The notes below the pieces were generated by a model. The model searched no databases and had not been told where the DNA came from. It worked only from the letters and a program-made list of their open reading frames with translations. From contig JADLFG010000051.1 in assembly GCA_020845695.1 (NCBI GenBank), forward strand, positions 1 through 64,000: a stretch of DNA of 64,000 bases. The letters run 5' to 3'. Numbering within the stretch: the stretch's first letter is position 1; each line of letters starts with the position of its first letter. This DNA comes from Thermoleophilia bacterium. Its GTDB lineage: Bacteria; Actinomycetota; Thermoleophilia; Gaiellales; Gaiellaceae. Positions 24,881 through 34,349 of this stretch are shown here, one piece after another. A program made the position numbers and the translations under genes.

Positions 24881-26298
24881 GCCCGGGCGAGACCGAGATC
24901 GTCGCGGGCATCGGCTCCGACTACGAGGAGAAGTACGGCTTCCACGACCCGGAGACCTACGTCTTCAAGTCGCAGCGGGGCCTGTCGGCGGAGATCGTCG
25001 CGGAGATCTCCGCCCACAAGGGCGAGCCGGACTGGATGCGCAAGTTCCGGCTCAAGTCGCTCGAATACTTCCAGGCCCGCCCGCTGCCCGGCTGGGGCGC
25101 CGACCTCTCCGGCATCGACTTCGACAACATCTACTACTACATCAAGCCGACCGAGAAGCCGGCCAGCTCCTGGGAGGAGCTGCCCGCCGAGATCAAGAAC
25201 ACCTGGGACCGGCTCGGGATCCCGGAGGCGGAGAAGAAGTACCTCGCCGGCGTCGGCGCCCAGTACGAGTCCGAGGTCGTCTACCACAAGCTCCAGGAGG
25301 AGCTCGAGCGCCAGGGCGTCGTCTTCCTCGACATGGACTCCGGGCTGCGCGAGCACGAGGAGCTCGTGCGCCAGCACCTCGGCACGATCATCCCCCAGAA
25401 CGACAACAAGTTCGCGGCGCTCAACTCGGCCGTCTGGTCGGGCGGCTCCTTCATCTACGTCCCCCCGGGCGTGCGCGTGGAGATGCCGCTCCAGGCCTAC
25501 TTCCGCATCAACGCCGAGAACATGGGCCAGTTCGAGCGCACGCTGATCATCGTCGACGAGGGCGCCTACGTGCACTACGTCGAGGGCTGCACGGCCCCCG
25601 TCTACTCGAGCGACTCGCTCCATTCGGCGGTGGTCGAGATCGTCGTCAAGAAGGGCGGGCGCTGCCGCTACACGACGATCCAGAACTGGTCGACCAACGT
25701 CTACAACCTCGTCACGAAGCGGGCCGTCGCCCACGAGGACGCGACCATGGAATGGGTGGACGGGAATCTCGGCTCGAAGGTGACGATGAAGTACCCCGCG
25801 ATCTGGCTGCTGGGGCCGCGCGCCCACGGCGAGGTGCTCTCGATCGCGTTCGCGGGGCAGGGCCAGCACCAGGACGCGGGCGGCAAATGCGTCCACGTCG
25901 CGCCCGGCACGACCTCGGTGATCACGTCGAAGTCGATCTCGAAGAACGGCGGCCGCGCGGGCTACCGCGGCCTGCTCGAGGTCGCGAAGGGCGCGACCGG
26001 CGCGAAGTCGAAGGTGGTCTGCGACGCGCTCATCCTCGACGAGGAGTCCCGCTCGGACACCTACCCGTACATCCGCGTCGACGAGAGCCGCGACGTGTTC
26101 ACGGAGCACGAGGCGACCGTCTCGAAGATCGGCGAGGAGCAGCTCTTCTACCTGATGAGCCGCGGCCTCTCGGAGGCCGAGGCGAGCGCGATGATCGTCT
26201 CGGGCTTCGTCGAGCCGATCACGAAGGAGCTGCCGCTCGAGTACGCGGTCGAGCTGAACCGGCTGATCCAGCTTCAGATGGAGGGCTCCGTTGGCTAG
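24877..26298 (+). CDS. sufB: Fe-S assembly scaffold protein SufB
   Basis: This 473-residue scaffold protein has the SufB start ([20 protein letters not shown]) and the right-handed beta-helix core ([20 protein letters not shown]). The C-terminal family block [20 protein letters not shown] carries the conserved acidic/His residues used at the SufB-SufD interface. Together with SufC and SufD it builds clusters from sulfide delivered by SufS/SufU. Its ATG overlaps the sufC stop, and its stop overlaps the TTG of sufD by 8 nt, so translation is tightly coupled. Confidence 0.95.
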
Positions 26299-27472
26299 CG
26301 GCACGCTGACCCGGGCCGAGGCGCGCGCCCGCTACGCGGAGCTGCCGCTCCCGACGACGAAGGACGAGCACTGGCGCTTCACCGACCTCGCGGGGTTCGA
26401 CCCCGACGCGTTCGACGCGACCGCGGCCGGCAGCGGCGCCCGCCCCGGCTCGATGCTCGAGCTGCCGACCGCCGGGACGGCGTTCGCGAGCGAGGCCGGC
26501 GTCGAGATCGTCGACGCGCCCGCCGGGGTCACGTTCGCCCCGCTGCGCGAGCACGAGTTGCTCGGCGCGCTCGTCGGGGCCGGCGACAAGCTGACCGCCC
26601 AGAACGCGGCGCTCTGGCAGCACGGGCTGCTCGTTCACGTGCCGCGGGAGGTCGTGCTCGAGCGCCCGCTCTACGTCCGGCTCTCGAGCTCGGCGCCGGG
26701 CAGCGCCCTCTTCTGGCGGCTGCTCGTCGTCGCCGAGGCGGGCAGCCGCTTCTCCCTGATCGAGGAGTACGTCTCCGAGTCCCCGGGCCTGCCCGCCTAC
26801 ACGAACGCGGCGGTCGAGCTCGTGGTCGGCGAGGCGGCGAAGCTCGAGTACGTCTCGATCCAGAACCTCTCCCGGGAGACCTGGCACTTCGCCTCGCACC
26901 ACGCCCGGGTCGGCCGCGACGCCGAGCTCGACTGGGTCGCCGGCGGCTTCGGCTCCAAGAAAGGCAAGACGCGGATCCAGAACGACCTCGCGGGCCCCGG
27001 CGCGACCTCGCGGGTCACCGGCGCCTACTTCGCCGACGGCGCCCAGCACCTCGACTACGACACCTTCCAGGAGCACGCGGCGCCGCACACGACCTCCGAC
27101 TTCGCGTTCAAGGGCGCGCTCCGCGACTCCGCGACCGCGGTCTGGCGCGGCATGATCCGGGTCGAGCCCGAAGCGCAGAAGACGAACGCCTACCAGGAGA
27201 ACAGAAACCTGATCCTCTCCGAGCAGGCCCACGCCGACTCGATCCCGGGCCTCGAGATCCTCGCCAACGACGTCCGCTGCACGCACGGCGCGACCTCGAG
27301 CCCGGTCAGCCGCGACGAGCTCTTCTACTGCATGGCGCGCGGCCTCTCACGGGGGGAGGCGGAGCGGCTGATCGTGCGCGGCTTCTTCCAGGACGTGCTC
27401 GACCGGATCGAGCTCGAGCCCGTCCGCGACGCCGTCGCGCGGGCGCTCGAGAGCCGGATCCCGCGCGGGTAG
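26291..27472 (+). CDS. sufD: Fe-S assembly protein SufD
   Basis: This 393-residue SufB paralog has the SufD N-terminal motif [19 protein letters not shown], a beta-helix core and the C-terminal block [20 protein letters not shown] with the conserved His. SufD partners SufB in the scaffold and is implicated in iron acquisition. The TTG start at 26291 has GGAGGG 5 nt upstream and overlaps the sufB stop. It is followed by an unrelated P-type ATPase gene rather than directly by sufS. Confidence 0.93.
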   Translation: MASGTLTRAEARARYAELPLPTTKDEHWRFTDLAGFDPDAFDATAAGSGARPGSMLELPTAGTAFASEAGVEIVDAPAGVTFAPLREHELLGALVGAGDKLTAQNAALWQHGLLVHVPREVVLERPLYVRLSSSAPGSALFWRLLVVAEAGSRFSLIEEYVSESPGLPAYTNAAVELVVGEAAKLEYVSIQNLSRETWHFASHHARVGRDAELDWVAGGFGSKKGKTRIQNDLAGPGATSRVTGAYFADGAQHLDYDTFQEHAAPHTTSDFAFKGALRDSATAVWRGMIRVEPEAQKTNAYQENRNLILSEQAHADSIPGLEILANDVRCTHGATSSPVSRDELFYCMARGLSRGEAERLIVRGFFQDVLDRIELEPVRDAVARALESRIPRG

Positions 27473-27517
27473 GCGGGCCGGCTGAGAGCCGGCCGGGTCG
27501 CCGCCGGCCGCGCCCGG

Positions 27518-27523
27518 TACGAT
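27518..27523 (+). promoter_or_regulatory. -10 box of the P-type ATPase gene (leaderless)
   Basis: TACGAT ends 7 nt before the ATG at 27531 and no ribosome-binding site lies between. The ATPase gene therefore probably has its own promoter inside the suf cluster. Confidence 0.45.
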
Positions 27524-27530
27524 CGCGCCG

Positions 27531-29939
27531 ATGACCGATACCGCCGAGCCGCGGCTCGCGTTCGCGTCCCACCGCACCGGGCTGACCGAGACGGAGGCGG
27601 CCCGGCTGCTCGAGCAGCGAGGGCCGATCGAGCCGCCCGCCTCGAGCCGCTCCTACACGAGCATCGTCCGGGCGAACACGCTCACGGTCTTCAACGCGAT
27701 CCTGCTCGGGCTCGGAGTGATCACCCTCGCGTTCGGCAACTGGCGCGACGCCCTCTTCCTCTCGATCCTCGTCGCCAACACGGGCATCGGGATCCTCCAG
27801 GAGACGCGGGCGAAGAAGGCGCTCGACCGCCTCGCCGCTCTCGTCTCCCCGCACGCGACCGTGATCCGCGACGGGCAGCCCCGCCAGGTGCACGCCTACG
27901 AGCTCGTCCCCGGCGACCTCATCGCCGCCCAGGCGGGCGACCAGATCGTCGCGGACGGCACCCTGGTCGAGTCGCGCGGCCTGCGGCTCGACGAGTCGAT
28001 CCTCACCGGCGAGTCCCGCTCGACAGCCCGCGGCCCGGGCGAGGAGCTGCGCTCGGGCTCCTTCGCGGTCGAGGGCAGCGGCCTCTACGAGGTGACCGCG
28101 GTCGGGCCCGACAGCTACGCGGAGCGTCTGGCCGGCGTGGCGCGGGAGTTTCGCCATCCGCGCTCCCCGCTCGAGCGGGCGATGAACCGCCTCCTGCTCG
28201 TGCTCGTCGGCGTGATGGTGCCGCTCGGGGTGATCCTCGGCTACGCGCTCTACGAGCGCGAGACGCCGCGACGCGAGGCGGTCGAGACCTCCGTCGCGGC
28301 GGTGTCCGCGCTCGTCCCCGAGGGGCTGATCCTGCTCATGAGTCTCACCTACGCGGTCGCGGCCCTGCGGCTGGCGCGGCGGGGGGCACTCGCGCAGCAG
28401 CTGAACGCGGTCGAGTCGCTGGCATCGGTGCAGGTCATCTGCCTCGACAAGACGGGCACCCTGACCGAGGGGGCGCTCCGGGTCGTCGAGGCCGTGCCGG
28501 CCCAGGGGGCGAGCCAGGCGAGCCTCGAGTCCGCCCTCGGCCGCTACGCGGCCTCGTCGCCGGGCCGTAACGCGACGCTCGAGGCGGTCGCGGACGCGTT
28601 CCCCGCCCCCGCCTCCGTCGCCGTCGCCGGCGTCCCGTTCTCCTCGGCCAGGCGCTGGAGCGCGCTTCGACTGGGCGGCGAGGCCTACGTGCTCGGAGCG
28701 CCGGAGCTGTTCTCGCTCGGCGAGCTCGAGGAGCGCGTCCGCCGGGAGCAGGCCGCGGGCCGCCGCGTGCTCGCGCTCGGCCGCACGGACGCGGCGCTCG
28801 ACCAGGCCGTCGAGGAGTCGGGGCCCGGCACGGGGCTCCCGGGCGCGGTCACGGTGCTCGGGATCGCCATCCTCGCGGAGCGCCTGCGGGCGCAGGCGCG
28901 TGAGACGGTCGCGTTCCTCACCGCGGAGGGAGTCGAGCTGAAGGTGATCTCCGGCGACGCCCCGGAGACGGTCGCGGCGATCGCCGCCGACGCCGGCATC
29001 CCGATGAGCGGCCCGCCCCTCGACGGCGACGAGCTCCCGGTCGATCCGGCCGCGCTGCGGCAGGCCGCGCTCGAGGCGACCGTGATCGGGCGGATCTCGC
29101 CGGAGGGCAAGCGGCGCTTCGTCGAGGCGCTGCGCGACGCCGGCCGCTACGTCGCGATGGTCGGGGATGGCGTCAACGACGTGCCGGCGCTGAAGGCGGC
29201 CCGCCTCGCGATCGCGCAGGGCGGCGGCACCCAGATGGCGAAGAGCGTCGCCGACGTCGTGCTCGTGAACGGGGAGTTCGGTGCGGTGCCGCCGATGGTC
29301 GCCGAGGGGCGCAAGCTCTTGCGCAACCTCCAGCGGGTGACCAAGCTGTTCGTGACCAAGTCGTCGTTCGCGGCGGTGCTCGTGCTGACGATCGGGATCG
29401 CGCCGACCACGTACCCGCTCCTGCCGCGCCACCTGACGCTCGCCGCGTCGCTGACGGTCGGGATCCCCGCGTTCTTCCTCGCGCTCGCGCCGAGCGACGG
29501 CACCTGGCGCTCGGCCGGCTTCCTGCGCGACGTCACCCGCTTCGCCCTCCCGGCCGGAACGGCGGCCGCGCTCGGGCTCGTCTCGAGCTACCTGTTCGCG
29601 TTCGAGGTACTGAACCTGCCGCGGATCGAGGCCCGGACGGTCGCCGTGACCGTGATGGTGATGGTCGGTCTCTACTTCATCCTCGTGCTCGAGGCCTCCG
29701 GGCGCGCCCGCGCCGCCGCGGTCGGCGGGCTGTGCGCGCTCCTGTTCGCGCTCCACTGGCTCGTGCTCGCGTTTTCCCCGTCGCGCGACTTCTTCGAGCT
29801 CGCCGCCCCGAACGCGGCGATCGTGCTCTGCTCGCTCGGCGGCGCCGCGCTCGCGATCGCGGGCCTCTGGCTCACCGACGAGCGCTTCGCGCTCCATCTG
29901 CTGCGCTCGCAGCCGCGCGAGAGCGCGCGGGTACCATGA
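27531..29939 (+). CDS. CtpE-like P-type cation (calcium) ATPase
   Basis: This 802-residue P-type pump has an actuator-domain LTGES loop, the phosphorylation site CLDKTGTLTEG and the hinge VGDGVNDVPALKAAR. The transmembrane-4 metal-site segment is ALVPEGLILLMSLTYAVA. The PEGL motif without PEGLP, together with the LAQQLNAVESLASVQV linker, resembles mycobacterial CtpE, a P2-like calcium ATPase. About ten membrane helices are visible. Ion specificity is inferred. It sits between sufD and sufS with a possible promoter of its own, and ends 4 nt before sufS. Confidence 0.82.
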   Translation: MTDTAEPRLAFASHRTGLTETEAARLLEQRGPIEPPASSRSYTSIVRANTLTVFNAILLGLGVITLAFGNWRDALFLSILVANTGIGILQETRAKKALDRLAALVSPHATVIRDGQPRQVHAYELVPGDLIAAQAGDQIVADGTLVESRGLRLDESILTGESRSTARGPGEELRSGSFAVEGSGLYEVTAVGPDSYAERLAGVAREFRHPRSPLERAMNRLLLVLVGVMVPLGVILGYALYERETPRREAVETSVAAVSALVPEGLILLMSLTYAVAALRLARRGALAQQLNAVESLASVQVICLDKTGTLTEGALRVVEAVPAQGASQASLESALGRYAASSPGRNATLEAVADAFPAPASVAVAGVPFSSARRWSALRLGGEAYVLGAPELFSLGELEERVRREQAAGRRVLALGRTDAALDQAVEESGPGTGLPGAVTVLGIAILAERLRAQARETVAFLTAEGVELKVISGDAPETVAAIAADAGIPMSGPPLDGDELPVDPAALRQAALEATVIGRISPEGKRRFVEALRDAGRYVAMVGDGVNDVPALKAARLAIAQGGGTQMAKSVADVVLVNGEFGAVPPMVAEGRKLLRNLQRVTKLFVTKSSFAAVLVLTIGIAPTTYPLLPRHLTLAASLTVGIPAFFLALAPSDGTWRSAGFLRDVTRFALPAGTAAALGLVSSYLFAFEVLNLPRIEARTVAVTVMVMVGLYFILVLEASGRARAAAVGGLCALLFALHWLVLAFSPSRDFFELAAPNAAIVLCSLGGAALAIAGLWLTDERFALHLLRSQPRESARVP

Positions 29940-29943
29940 GGGA

Positions 29944-31191
29944 GTGACCGAGATCGCCGTCACGCCAGCCCTCGACGCGCGCCGGCTGCGGGAGGACTTC
30001 CCCGTCTTCGACCGCACGTTCTGCGGCAAGTCGCTCGCCTACCTCGACTCCGCCAACTCCTCGCAGAAGCCCCGGCAGGTGCTCGACGCGATGCGGCGCT
30101 TCTACGAGAGCTCCTACGCGAACGTCCACCGGGCCGTGTACGAGCTCGGCGAGCGTTCCACCGCCGGGTACGAGGTCGCGCGCGAGAAGGTCCGCGCCCT
30201 CGTCAACGCCGCCTCGCCCCGCGAGGTGATCTTCACGCGCAACGGCACCGAGGCGCTCAACCTCGTCGCCTACGCGTGGGGGCTCGACAACCTCGGGCCG
30301 GGCGACGTCGCCGTCTCGACGGCGCTCGAGCACCACTCGAACTTCGTGCCCTGGCAGTACATCGCGCGGCGCTGCGGCGCCGAGTTCGCCGTCGTCCCGA
30401 TCGACGGCCAGGGCGAGCTCGCGCTCGATGCGCTCGAGGCGATCGAGCGGCGCGGCCGGGTGAGGGTGCTCGCCTGCGCGCTCGTCTCGAACACGCTCGG
30501 CACCATCAGCCCCATCGCCGAGCTCGCAGCCTGGGCGCACGAGCGCGACGCGATCCTCGTCGCCGACGCCTGCCAGGCCGTGCCGAACCGGCCCGTCGAC
30601 GTCCAGGAGCTCGGCTGCGACTTCCTCGCCTTCACCGGCCACAAGATGCTCGCCCCGAGCGGGATCGGCGTGCTCTGGGGCCGGGAGGAGCTCCTGCGGG
30701 GAATGGCGCCGTTCGAGCTCGGCGGCTCGATGATCCGCAAGGTGACCGCCGAGGCGACGACCTGGGCCGAGCTGCCGTACAAGTACGAGGCCGGCACGCC
30801 GCCGATCGCGGAGGCCTTCGGGCTCGGGCACGCGGCCGACTACCTGCGCGCGGTGGGGCTCGAGGCAATCGAGCGCTACGAGCGCGAGCTGACCGGCTAC
30901 GCGCTCGAGCGGCTCGCCGAGCTTCCGTACGTGACGGTGCTCGGGCCGCCGCTCGAGCGGCGCGGCGGGATCGTCTCGTTCGACGTCGACGGCGTCCACC
31001 CCCACGACGTCGCCCAGCTGCTCGACTACGCGGGCATCGCCGTGCGCGCAGGTCACCACTGCGCGCAGCCGGTGATGGATCATTTCGGTCTCGGCGCGAC
31101 CACCCGAGCGAGCTTCTACCTCTACAACCTGCCCGAGGAGATCGACCGGCTCGTCGAGGGCCTCGCCGAGGTTCGCGCCCGCTTCGCCTGA
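29944..31191 (+). CDS. sufS: Cysteine desulfurase SufS
   Basis: This 415-residue PLP enzyme of the group II desulfurases releases sulfur from cysteine for cluster assembly. The PLP lysine lies in FTGHKMLAPSGIG and the catalytic cysteine in RAGHHCAQPVM. Other PLP contacts are FTRNGTEALNLVA and STALEHHSNFVPW. The GTG start follows the ATPase gene by 4 nt. Its stop shares a base with the sufU ATG, so the desulfurase and its sulfur acceptor are coupled. Confidence 0.95.
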   Translation: MTEIAVTPALDARRLREDFPVFDRTFCGKSLAYLDSANSSQKPRQVLDAMRRFYESSYANVHRAVYELGERSTAGYEVAREKVRALVNAASPREVIFTRNGTEALNLVAYAWGLDNLGPGDVAVSTALEHHSNFVPWQYIARRCGAEFAVVPIDGQGELALDALEAIERRGRVRVLACALVSNTLGTISPIAELAAWAHERDAILVADACQAVPNRPVDVQELGCDFLAFTGHKMLAPSGIGVLWGREELLRGMAPFELGGSMIRKVTAEATTWAELPYKYEAGTPPIAEAFGLGHAADYLRAVGLEAIERYERELTGYALERLAELPYVTVLGPPLERRGGIVSFDVDGVHPHDVAQLLDYAGIAVRAGHHCAQPVMDHFGLGATTRASFYLYNLPEEIDRLVEGLAEVRARFA

Positions 31192-31616
31192 TGGACGACC
31201 TCTACCGCGAGCTGATCCTCGACCACTACAAGAGCCCCCGAAACCACGGGCGGCTCGACCCGGCCGACGCGAGCGCCGAGGGCCAGAACCCGCTCTGCGG
31301 CGACGAGATCGCGATCTCCGTCAACTTCGACGGCGACGGCGACACGATCGAGGAGATCCGCTTCGACGGTCGCGGCTGCGCGATCAGCCAGGCAGCGGCG
31401 TCGATGCTGACCGAGCTCGTCGCGGGCCGCACCGCCGCCGACGTGGCCGCGATGCCGAAGGAGGAGCTGCTCGAGGAGCTCGGTATCCCGCTCACGCCGG
31501 CGCGGCTCAAGTGCGCGCTGCTCGGGTTCGGCGTCCTCAAGGTGGCGCTGCACCGGGCGAAGGGGACGTCGCTGCCGCCGGAGTGGGCGGGCGCGGACGA
31601 GCTCGAGATCCGCTAG
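31191..31616 (+). CDS. sufU: Zinc-dependent sulfur transferase SufU
   Basis: This 141-residue IscU-like protein has cysteines at positions 36 (NPLCGDE), 63 (GRGCAIS) and 108 (LKCALL). The GRGCAIS...SMLTE segment and the insertion before the third cysteine identify SufU of Gram-positive bacteria, a zinc protein that takes persulfide from SufS. It directly follows sufS. The start is ATG at 31191. Confidence 0.93.
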   Translation: MDDLYRELILDHYKSPRNHGRLDPADASAEGQNPLCGDEIAISVNFDGDGDTIEEIRFDGRGCAISQAAASMLTELVAGRTAADVAAMPKEELLEELGIPLTPARLKCALLGFGVLKVALHRAKGTSLPPEWAGADELEIR

Positions 31617-31620
31617 CGGG

Positions 31621-31935
31621 ATGCGAGAGCTCGTCGTCTGCTCGATCGAGGAGCTGCCGCCGGGCGGTCGCCGGATCGTCCGCGAGGACGGCCTCGCGAT
31701 CGGCGTCTTCAACCTCGGCGGCCGGCTCTGCGCGATCGAGGACCGCTGCTCCCACGATGACGGCCCGCTCGCCGAGGGCGAGTTCGACCCGGACGAGGGA
31801 ATCGTCATCTGCCCCCGCCACGGCTCCGAGTTCGAGATCTGCACCGGCCGGCCCCGCACGCTGCCCGCCTACCAGCCGGTCGAGACCTACCGCGTCTGGG
31901 TCGTCGACGGGATCGTGACGCTCGAGCTGCCGTAG
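31621..31935 (+). CDS. Rieske-type [2Fe-2S] ferredoxin
   Basis: This 104-residue protein has the Rieske cluster motifs C43-x-H45 (DRCSHDDGPL) and C64-x2-H67 (ICPRHGSEFEI). The size and fold match soluble Rieske ferredoxins such as BphF or NirD-like proteins. It starts 4 nt after sufU and is the last gene of the suf cluster. It may be an electron donor or an accessory factor for cluster assembly; this linkage is common in actinobacteria but the role is inferred. Confidence 0.88.
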   Translation: MRELVVCSIEELPPGGRRIVREDGLAIGVFNLGGRLCAIEDRCSHDDGPLAEGEFDPDEGIVICPRHGSEFEICTGRPRTLPAYQPVETYRVWVVDGIVTLELP

Positions 31936-31970
31936 CGGGCGCCGCCCGGAAGCGATCCGGCCCGGCTGTC

Positions 31971-31976
31971 TATGAT
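31971..31976 (+). promoter_or_regulatory. -10 box upstream of the candidate small RNA
   Basis: TATGAT lies 36 nt after the Rieske stop codon. A transcript would begin near 31983. No clear -35 is seen. Confidence 0.45.
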
Positions 31977-32007
31977 GGGGTCACCACGGAAAGGAGGTGA
32001 TCCGGAC

Positions 32008-32052
32008 TTGAGCGAATGCGACAGTACGGGCAGTGGAGGTGCTCGCTCGTAG
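32008..32052 (+). CDS. Possible 14-residue peptide MSECDSTGSGGARS
   Basis: TTG at 32008 lies 10 nt after AAAGGAGG (31990-31997) and opens a frame of 14 codons ending in TAG at 32052. The box matches the 16S anti-Shine-Dalgarno over more than ten bases (AAAGGAGGTGATCC), far stronger than at other genes here. The peptide is Ser/Gly-rich with one Cys. It may be a small peptide, a leader peptide or only a ribosome-trapping site. Confidence 0.35.
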   Translation: MSECDSTGSGGARS

Positions 32053-32136
32053 GGGCGTGTCCCCGAGACCTACGGGGAACCGCCTAGCCAGCGTGGGGGG
32101 CCTGAACGCTCCTGCGAAATCCAGGCGAGTTTCCGA

Positions 32137-32166
32137 GCGAGGGGGCCGGGTCACCGGCCCCCTCGC
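32137..32166. terminator. Strong bidirectional terminator hairpin
   Basis: A perfect 13-bp stem (GCGAGGGGGCCGG with its complement) encloses a GTCA loop. It lies between the plus-strand unit and the minus-strand dcd stop at 32188, so it can serve both. No U-tract follows. Confidence 0.65.
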
Positions 32167-32187
32167 CGTCTGATCGCCCCGCGCCGC

Positions 32188-32760
32188 TCAGCCGCGCTCG
32201 CGGAAGTTCTGCCAGTAGCGGCTCGGGGTCGGACCGGTCTGGCCGCGGTACTTCGAGCCGAGCCCGCTCGTCCCGTAGGGCTTCTCGGCCGGCTCGGTCA
32301 TCTCCACGAACGAGAGCTGGCCGATCTTCATCCCGTGGTAGATCGTGATCGGTAGGTTGGCGACGTTCGAGAGCTCGAGCGTGACGTGGCCGTCCCAGCC
32401 GGGGTCGATGAAGCCGGCGGTCGAGTGGATCAGGAGCCCGAGCCGCCCCAGCGAGCTCTTGCCCTCGAGCCGGGCGACCAGATCGTCCGGCAGGATCACG
32501 CGCTCGAGCGTCGAGCCGAGCACGAACTCGCCGGGATGGAGAATGAACGGCTCCGCGTCGGCGATCTCGACCAGCTCGGTCAGATCCTCCATCGGCTGCT
32601 TGACGTCGATGAACGGGTAGCGCGAGTTGCGAAACACGCGGAAGTAGCGGTCGACGCGCACGTCCACGCTCGACGGCTGGATCAGGGCGTCGTCGAACGG
32701 GTCGATCCCGATCCGCCCCTCGGCGACCAGCCGGCGGATCGTTCGGTCGGAAAGGACCAT
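32188..32760 (-). CDS. dcd: dCTP deaminase (probably bifunctional, dUMP-forming)
   Basis: This 190-residue trimeric enzyme deaminates dCTP. The core is [20 protein letters not shown] followed by [15 protein letters not shown], with the catalytic Glu in TLELSN. The C-terminal flap is [15 protein letters not shown]. The [10 protein letters not shown] and GPTPSR pattern matches the bifunctional dCTP deaminase:dUTPase of mycobacteria and archaea rather than the E. coli form. The start ATG at 32760 is divergent from the aminotransferase with only 27 nt between. Confidence 0.93.
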   Translation of the reverse strand: MVLSDRTIRRLVAEGRIGIDPFDDALIQPSSVDVRVDRYFRVFRNSRYPFIDVKQPMEDLTELVEIADAEPFILHPGEFVLGSTLERVILPDDLVARLEGKSSLGRLGLLIHSTAGFIDPGWDGHVTLELSNVANLPITIYHGMKIGQLSFVEMTEPAEKPYGTSGLGSKYRGQTGPTPSRYWQNFRERG

Positions 32761-32772
32761 CGCCGGGGACTG

Positions 32773-32778
32773 TATAAG
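32773..32778 (+). promoter_or_regulatory. -10 box of the aminotransferase gene (leaderless)
   Basis: TATAAG ends 9 nt before the ATG at 32788 with no ribosome-binding site in between. Confidence 0.55.
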
Positions 32779-32787
32779 CTCACGCGA

Positions 32788-34107
32788 ATGGTCAGGCAGC
32801 GCGTGATCTCGTTGCGCACGGCGATCCCGGGACCGCGGTCGCGGGCGATCCTCGAGCGCAAGGAGCGCGCGGTCGCCGCGCCGCTCTCGGTCACGCTGCC
32901 GATCGTCGCCGCCGAGGGGCGGGGCGCCACGCTCACCGACGTCGACGGCAACGTGTTCATCGACTTCACGGGCGGCGTCGGCTGCCTGAACGTCGGTCAC
33001 GCCGCCCCGCGCGTCGTCGCCGCCGCCCGGGAGCAGCTCGGCCGCTTCACCCACACCGACTTCACGATCGTGCCCTACGAGAGCTACATCGCGCTCGCCG
33101 AGCGGATCGTCAGGCTCGTCCCGATCTCCGGCGAGGTGCGGGCGGCCTTCTTCAACTCGGGCGCGGAGGCGGTGGAGAACGCGGTCAAGATCGCCCGGGC
33201 CGCGACCCGCCGGCCCGCGATCGTCTGCTTCGACGGCGCCTTTCACGGCCGCACGCTGATGGCGATGTCGCTCACCTCGAAGACGCACCCCTACAAAGCG
33301 GGCTTCGGGCCGTACGCACCCGAGGTGTACCGCGTCCCGTTCGCCGACCCCTATCGCGGTCCCGACGCGGACCAGGCGCTCGCAGCCCTCGAGCGAGCGT
33401 TCACGACCCGCATCCACGCGGAGCAGGTGGCGGCGATCGTGCTCGAGCCGGTGCAGGGCGAGGGCGGCTTCGTCGTGCCGCCGCCCGAGTTCGTCCACGG
33501 AATCCGCCGGATCTGCGACCGGCACGGAATCGTGATGGTCGCGGACGAGGTCCAGACCGGCTTCGGCCGCACCGGCACGCTGTTCGCGATGGAGCAGTTC
33601 GGCGTCGAGCCCGACCTCGTCACGATGGCCAAGTCGATCGCGGGGGGCCTGCCGCTGTCCGGCGTCGCGGGCCGGGCGGAGCTGATGAACGCCCCGGTCG
33701 ACAGCGGCATCGGCGGCACGTTCGTGGGCAACCCCGTCGCGTGCGCGGCCGCCCTCGGCGTGCTCGACACGATCGAGGAGGAGGGGCTGCTCGAGCGTGG
33801 CCGGGCCGTCGGCGAGGAGATCCGCCGCCGCATGGAAGCCTGGCGCGCGCGCCACGAGGCGATCGGGGACGTGCGCGGTCTCGGCCCGATGCTCGCGATC
33901 GAGCTCGTCCGCGACCGGGAGACGAAGGAGCCCGACGCGGCGCTCGCGAGCGCCGTCACCGAGGCCGCCGCCGCCCGCGGCCTCCTCCTCTTGAAAGCGG
34001 GCGTCTACGGCAACTGCATCCGCGTGCTCGTCCCGCTCTCGATCGCGGATGCTGAGCTCCAGGAGGCGCTCGACGTCTGGGAGGAGAGCCTCGACGCGGT
34101 TGGGTAG
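32788..34107 (+). CDS. gabT: Class-III aminotransferase (4-aminobutyrate transaminase-like)
   Basis: This 439-residue PLP enzyme of fold type I has the subgroup-III motifs [16 protein letters not shown], then [12 protein letters not shown], then [13 protein letters not shown], with the Schiff-base lysine in [13 protein letters not shown]. The pattern fits GABA or ornithine-type omega-transaminases; GabT is the best match by the [10 protein letters not shown] and [12 protein letters not shown] blocks. The substrate is not proven. The mRNA is probably leaderless. The stop TAG runs directly into a REP-like GGGTCAGG motif. Confidence 0.85.
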   Translation: MVRQRVISLRTAIPGPRSRAILERKERAVAAPLSVTLPIVAAEGRGATLTDVDGNVFIDFTGGVGCLNVGHAAPRVVAAAREQLGRFTHTDFTIVPYESYIALAERIVRLVPISGEVRAAFFNSGAEAVENAVKIARAATRRPAIVCFDGAFHGRTLMAMSLTSKTHPYKAGFGPYAPEVYRVPFADPYRGPDADQALAALERAFTTRIHAEQVAAIVLEPVQGEGGFVVPPPEFVHGIRRICDRHGIVMVADEVQTGFGRTGTLFAMEQFGVEPDLVTMAKSIAGGLPLSGVAGRAELMNAPVDSGIGGTFVGNPVACAAALGVLDTIEEEGLLERGRAVGEEIRRRMEAWRARHEAIGDVRGLGPMLAIELVRDRETKEPDAALASAVTEAAAARGLLLLKAGVYGNCIRVLVPLSIADAELQEALDVWEESLDAVG

Positions 34108-34124
34108 GGGTCAGGGGAGCAGAT
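34108..34124. repeat. REP-like GGGTCAGG motif after the aminotransferase stop
   Basis: TAG-GGGTCAGGGGAGCAG begins at the aminotransferase stop codon. The same TAG-GGGTCAGG junction occurs at the end of ddl (37072). It marks the left edge of the foreign patch that ends at 37072. Confidence 0.5.
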
Positions 34125-34150
34125 TCGCGTCCGAAACACGATGAACGGGA

Positions 34151-34262
34151 ATGTGGCTGAACGAGTACGAGGCCCTCGACCAGACCCGCGCCGGGATCGG
34201 CGGCTACCACCGCCGCCCGCACAGCGGACTCGACTACCGGACACCGACAGAGGTCCGGAGAC
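34151..34262 (+). pseudogene. IS3-family transposase C-terminal fragment
   Basis: About 37 codons read WLNEYEALDQTRAGIGGYHR then RPHSGLDYRTPTEVR, the typical C-terminal end of an IS3-family DDE transposase after the catalytic Glu. A stop lies just upstream in frame, and the rest of the gene is absent. It differs from the IS3 element at 211-1561. It indicates past transposition at the edge of the ABC transporter patch. Confidence 0.7.
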
Positions 34263-34349
34263 CCGGGAGGATCAACGAACACCGTGGCCTAACCCGTCAA
34301 CACCGGTGGGAAGCAGGCTGCGAGCGTCCACGCCACGGGGTCAACTGGC

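Larger units (their letters stand above)
31978..32166 (+). ncRNA. Candidate structured RNA with a 14-codon leader frame
   Basis: Between the Rieske gene and dcd lies a 250-nt gap with strong RNA-like structure. GGGTCACC (31978-31985) pairs with GGTGATCC (31996-32003) around the loop ACGGAAAGGA, sequestering a near-perfect Shine-Dalgarno. GTAGG (32049-32053) pairs with CCTAC (32069-32073), while CCCC (32061-32064) pairs with GGGG (32074-32077); the interleaved order can form an H-type pseudoknot. A 13-bp terminator hairpin ends the unit at 32137-32166. It could be an sRNA, a peptide mRNA or a regulatory RNA. No known family is assigned. Confidence 0.4.

Noticed and set aside
27306..30029. Minus-strand open frame of about 907 codons
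   Set aside because: It is antisense to the P-type ATPase gene and only reflects GC-rich third positions.
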